Source: Oscillospiraceae bacterium (GTDB taxonomy: Bacteria; Bacillota; Clostridia; UBA1381; UBA9506). From it: a DNA stretch of 47,108 nt. This document shows, piece after piece, positions 45,039-47,108 of the stretch (position 1 is its first letter; each line of letters begins with the position of its first letter). Both the position numbers and the translations under genes were made by a program. The stretch spans positions 1 through 47,108 of the forward strand of contig SVJO01000009.1 of assembly GCA_015068935.1 (NCBI GenBank), given 5' to 3'. The notes beneath the pieces were generated by a model. That model was not told the origin of the DNA. It did not search any database and saw only the letters and a list, made by a program, of their open reading frames with translations.

Positions 45039-45920
45039 TTAAATCAAGCCCACATCCTTGAGTGCAGCTTTTAATCTGTTTAAATTTTTGTCAGCCATGT
45101 CGCAAAGCGGCATACGAAGCTTACCTACATTCATACCCATAAGATTTAATGCTGTTTTAACAGGAATGGGGTTAACCTCGCAAAAGAGAGAATTAATAAC
45201 TTCTAAAAGTCTGAGCTGAAGAGCAGCTGATTCTTTAACCTGACCCTGTGCATAAAGCGCACATATGTCATGAGTTTCTTTTGGCATGATATTAGAAAGA
45301 ACAGATATAACACCTTTTCCCCCAAGACTCATTACAGGAACAATCATATCATCATTTCCTGAATATATTGTAAGGTCAGGGCAGCTTGCTGCAATTTCAG
45401 CAACGTAAGATATGTTTCCGCTTGCTTCCTTGATTGCAACGCAGTAATCCCTTTTATTGAGCTCTTTGATTACATCAAGAGGAATGTTCATGCCTGTTCT
45501 GCCCGGAACATTATATAAAATGACAGGCAGGTCTCCTGCAGAAGCCATTGCGTCAAAATGAGCAATAAGTCCCTTTGGATTAGTTTTATTATAGTATGGA
45601 GTAACAAGTAAGAGCGCATCAGCACCAAGACGTTTTGCCTCGCTGCTCAAATGCATTCCATGAACAGTATCATTACTTCCTGTGCCTGCAATAACAGGAA
45701 TTCTTCCTGCAACCTTATTTACTGTATATTCGATAGCGGATAAATGCTCTTTGTCGGGCATGGTTGCCGCTTCGCCTGTTGTTCCGCAGATGATGATGGC
45801 ATCTGTTTCGTTTTCTATCTGGAAATCAATAAGCTCACCAAGCTTATCAAAATCAATTCCGGTTTCTGTAAACGGTGTTACAATAGCTACACCGGCACCT
45901 TCAAAAATAACAGGTTTCAT
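45039..45920 (-). CDS. dapA: 4-hydroxy-tetrahydrodipicolinate synthase
   Basis: 293 residues, a class I aldolase barrel that condenses aspartate semialdehyde and pyruvate. GTTGEAATMPDKEH binds the carboxylates, the proton-relay Tyr is in VILYNVPGRTGMN, and the Schiff-base Lys is in YCVAIKEASGNISY. It sits between asd (making its substrate) and dapB (using its product), 19 bases after asd, with GAAAGGAAG before the ATG. Confidence 0.97.
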   Translation of the reverse strand: MKPVIFEGAGVAIVTPFTETGIDFDKLGELIDFQIENETDAIIICGTTGEAATMPDKEHLSAIEYTVNKVAGRIPVIAGTGSNDTVHGMHLSSEAKRLGADALLLVTPYYNKTNPKGLIAHFDAMASAGDLPVILYNVPGRTGMNIPLDVIKELNKRDYCVAIKEASGNISYVAEIAASCPDLTIYSGNDDMIVPVMSLGGKGVISVLSNIMPKETHDICALYAQGQVKESAALQLRLLEVINSLFCEVNPIPVKTALNLMGMNVGKLRMPLCDMADKNLNRLKAALKDVGLI

Positions 45921-45939
45921 AACAGACTTCCTTTCTGAA

Positions 45940-46938
45940 TTAGATTAAGCCCATTTCAATCATTTTCTGAGCAATCTGTACTGCATTTGTAGCAGCACCC
46001 TTTCTGATGTTGTCAGCAACAACCCAAAGGTTGACACCGTTATCGAGGCTCTCATCACGGCGTACGCGGCCCACGAATGTTTCGTTTTTGCCTTTGGCAT
46101 TAACTGCCATTGGATATACGCAGTTATCAATATCATCTTCTAAAACAAGACCGGGAGCATTTGCCAAGACATTTTTGAGTTCATCAAGGTCAAAGGGTTT
46201 TTCAAGTTCAACATTTATTGATTCACTATGGCAGTCAAAAACAGGAACTCTTACTGTTGTTGCAGTAATTTTCATGTTGTCATCGCCAAGTATTTTTTTA
46301 GTCTCATTAACCATTTTCATTTCTTCTTTTGTGTATCCGTTAGGAAGGAATACATCAATCTGCGGGAGACAGTTGTTGAAAATCGGATGGTTGAATTTCT
46401 TTGGAGCCATTCCCTTAATTCCGTTTTCCAAATCCTGATAACCGCCCATACCTGCGCCTGAAACGGCCTGATATGTAGAATAAACTATTCTCTTTATTCC
46501 ATACTTGAGTTGGAGAGGACGAAGTGCAACCATAGCCTGAATTGTTGAGCAATTCGGGTTTGCGATAATACCATTGTGCCATTTGAGGTCCTCAGGATTA
46601 ACTTCAGGAACAACGAGCGGAACTTTTGGGTCCATTCTCCAAGCACTTGAGTTGTCAATTACAACAACACCTTTTGATGCTGCAATAGGAGCAAATTTTT
46701 CGCTTGTTGAACCGCCTGCTGAGAAAAGAGCAATATCAATATCTCTGTCAAATGAATTTTCATTTAATTCTTCAATTGTATATTCTTTTCCCATAAATGT
46801 TATTTTGCTTCCTGCTGAACGTGATGATGCAAGAAGATAATAGTTTTCAACAGGAAGGTTAATTTCTTCCAAAACTTTGAGGAATGTTCTTCCTACCATT
46901 CCTGTTGCCCCTACAACGGCAATGTTATACTTTTTCAT
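45940..46938 (-). CDS. asd: Aspartate-semialdehyde dehydrogenase
   Basis: 332 residues. It reduces aspartyl phosphate to the semialdehyde, the branch point to lysine, cell wall, threonine and methionine. The NADP loop VVGATGMVGRTFLKVLEE is at the N-terminus, the catalytic cysteine is in IIANPNCSTIQAM, and the substrate-binding half (VPVFDCHSESINVELEKPF) follows. First gene of the operon under the lysine riboswitch, with TAGGAGG at the usual distance. Confidence 0.97.
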   Translation of the reverse strand: MKKYNIAVVGATGMVGRTFLKVLEEINLPVENYYLLASSRSAGSKITFMGKEYTIEELNENSFDRDIDIALFSAGGSTSEKFAPIAASKGVVVIDNSSAWRMDPKVPLVVPEVNPEDLKWHNGIIANPNCSTIQAMVALRPLQLKYGIKRIVYSTYQAVSGAGMGGYQDLENGIKGMAPKKFNHPIFNNCLPQIDVFLPNGYTKEEMKMVNETKKILGDDNMKITATTVRVPVFDCHSESINVELEKPFDLDELKNVLANAPGLVLEDDIDNCVYPMAVNAKGKNETFVGRVRRDESLDNGVNLWVVADNIRKGAATNAVQIAQKMIEMGLI

Positions 46939-46962
46939 ATATAAAACCTCCTAAAAATAATT

Positions 46963-46994
46963 AAAAAACCAAACTTTCCACTTGGAGAGTTTGG
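46963..46994 (-). terminator. Lysine-riboswitch terminator before asd
   Basis: On the minus strand the stem CCAAACT(C)TCCA / TGGA(A)AGTTTGG is followed by TTTTTT (46963-46968), 25 bases before the asd ATG. It lies just after the lysine aptamer, as expected for its expression platform. Confidence 0.85.
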
Positions 46995-47034
46995 CAGAAA
47001 AATAGTACACATCTATAGTGTATCTTTATAACAT

Positions 47035-47108
47035 GACAGCTCTCCGATAGCACTCCTATCGACAGTTGTACGGTTATTTGCCGCACCCCCAGAAACACAC
47101 CTTCGGGA
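47035..47108 (-). promoter_or_regulatory. Lysine riboswitch (L box), 3' half; continues beyond the window
   Basis: Read on the minus strand, the 3' half of an L box is recognisable: CCGAAGGTGT...CTGGG, a hairpin GTGCGG/CCGTAC, then ACTGTCG, a hairpin GATAG/CTATC, then GGAGAGCTGTC. These segments and their order match the lysine aptamer. The 5' half (including the P1 5' strand and the promoter) is outside. With the terminator at 46963-46994 it should switch off asd-dapA-dapB when lysine is high. Confidence 0.85.

Noticed and set aside
1-47108. CRISPR arrays, insertion sequences, prophage, tRNA or rRNA genes
   Set aside because: No regularly spaced repeats, transposase-like frames, phage proteins, or cloverleaf/rRNA-like stretches were seen on either strand.

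Overview
The window is about 47 kb of AT-rich (roughly 38-40% G+C by eye) bacterial chromosome. It encodes SpoIIP and the sporulation sigma factor SigH, uses strong AGGAGG-type ribosome binding sites, and has TTGACA/TATAAT promoters with 17-bp spacers, a lysine riboswitch, an FMN riboswitch and ArgR-like operators. Together these point to a Gram-positive, spore-forming (or formerly spore-forming) member of the Clostridia. I cannot name the genus. No tRNA, rRNA, CRISPR array, insertion sequence or phage gene was seen, so this looks like core chromosome.

Layout. 1-3589 (minus strand): the start of a ROK-family repressor gene cut by the window edge, a membrane protein of unknown function, ybeY and phoH, then a secreted protein with two copper-amine-oxidase-N-like domains. 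3590-8472: gyrB and gyrA from a clear promoter, ending at a bidirectional terminator. 8478-11122: a single-pass membrane protein of unknown function, an unusual phosphoribosyltransferase-like protein, and spoIIP. 11290-18204 (plus): pnp behind a long leader hairpin, a B12-binding radical SAM protein, thrS, a small DUF2007-like protein and nadE. 18205-18750: a 0.55-kb gap holding what may be a decayed gene, then the arginine operator/promoter region. 18751-30405: an arginine operon, argG-argC-argJ-argB-argD-argF-carA-carB, in which carB continues in frame into a complete diaminopimelate epimerase (DapF) domain. 30437-38002: purL (single-chain), a purine nucleoside phosphorylase, lepA and hemW. 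38027-38966: nagB. 38969-44247 (minus): an FMN-riboswitch-controlled ribU; an operon of an unknown membrane protein, fbp (class III) and a cupin; a zinc-ribbon protein; and sigH. 44265-47108 (minus): asd-dapA-dapB behind a lysine riboswitch whose 5' half lies beyond the window.

How it fits together. The arginine operon holds the acetylated cyclic ornithine pathway (ArgJ, B, C, D), ornithine carbamoyltransferase, argininosuccinate synthase and carbamoyl-phosphate synthase; argH is not in the window. The lysine-riboswitch operon supplies the first steps to diaminopimelate. The DapF step is tied to CarB in the arginine operon instead, so two steps of different pathways share one polypeptide and one probable ArgR-controlled transcript. 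This CarB-DapF fusion is the most unusual thing seen. Two residue-level oddities go with it: the DapF domain has Ala where the first catalytic Cys is expected, and the partner CarA has Ile where the glutaminase triad Glu is expected.
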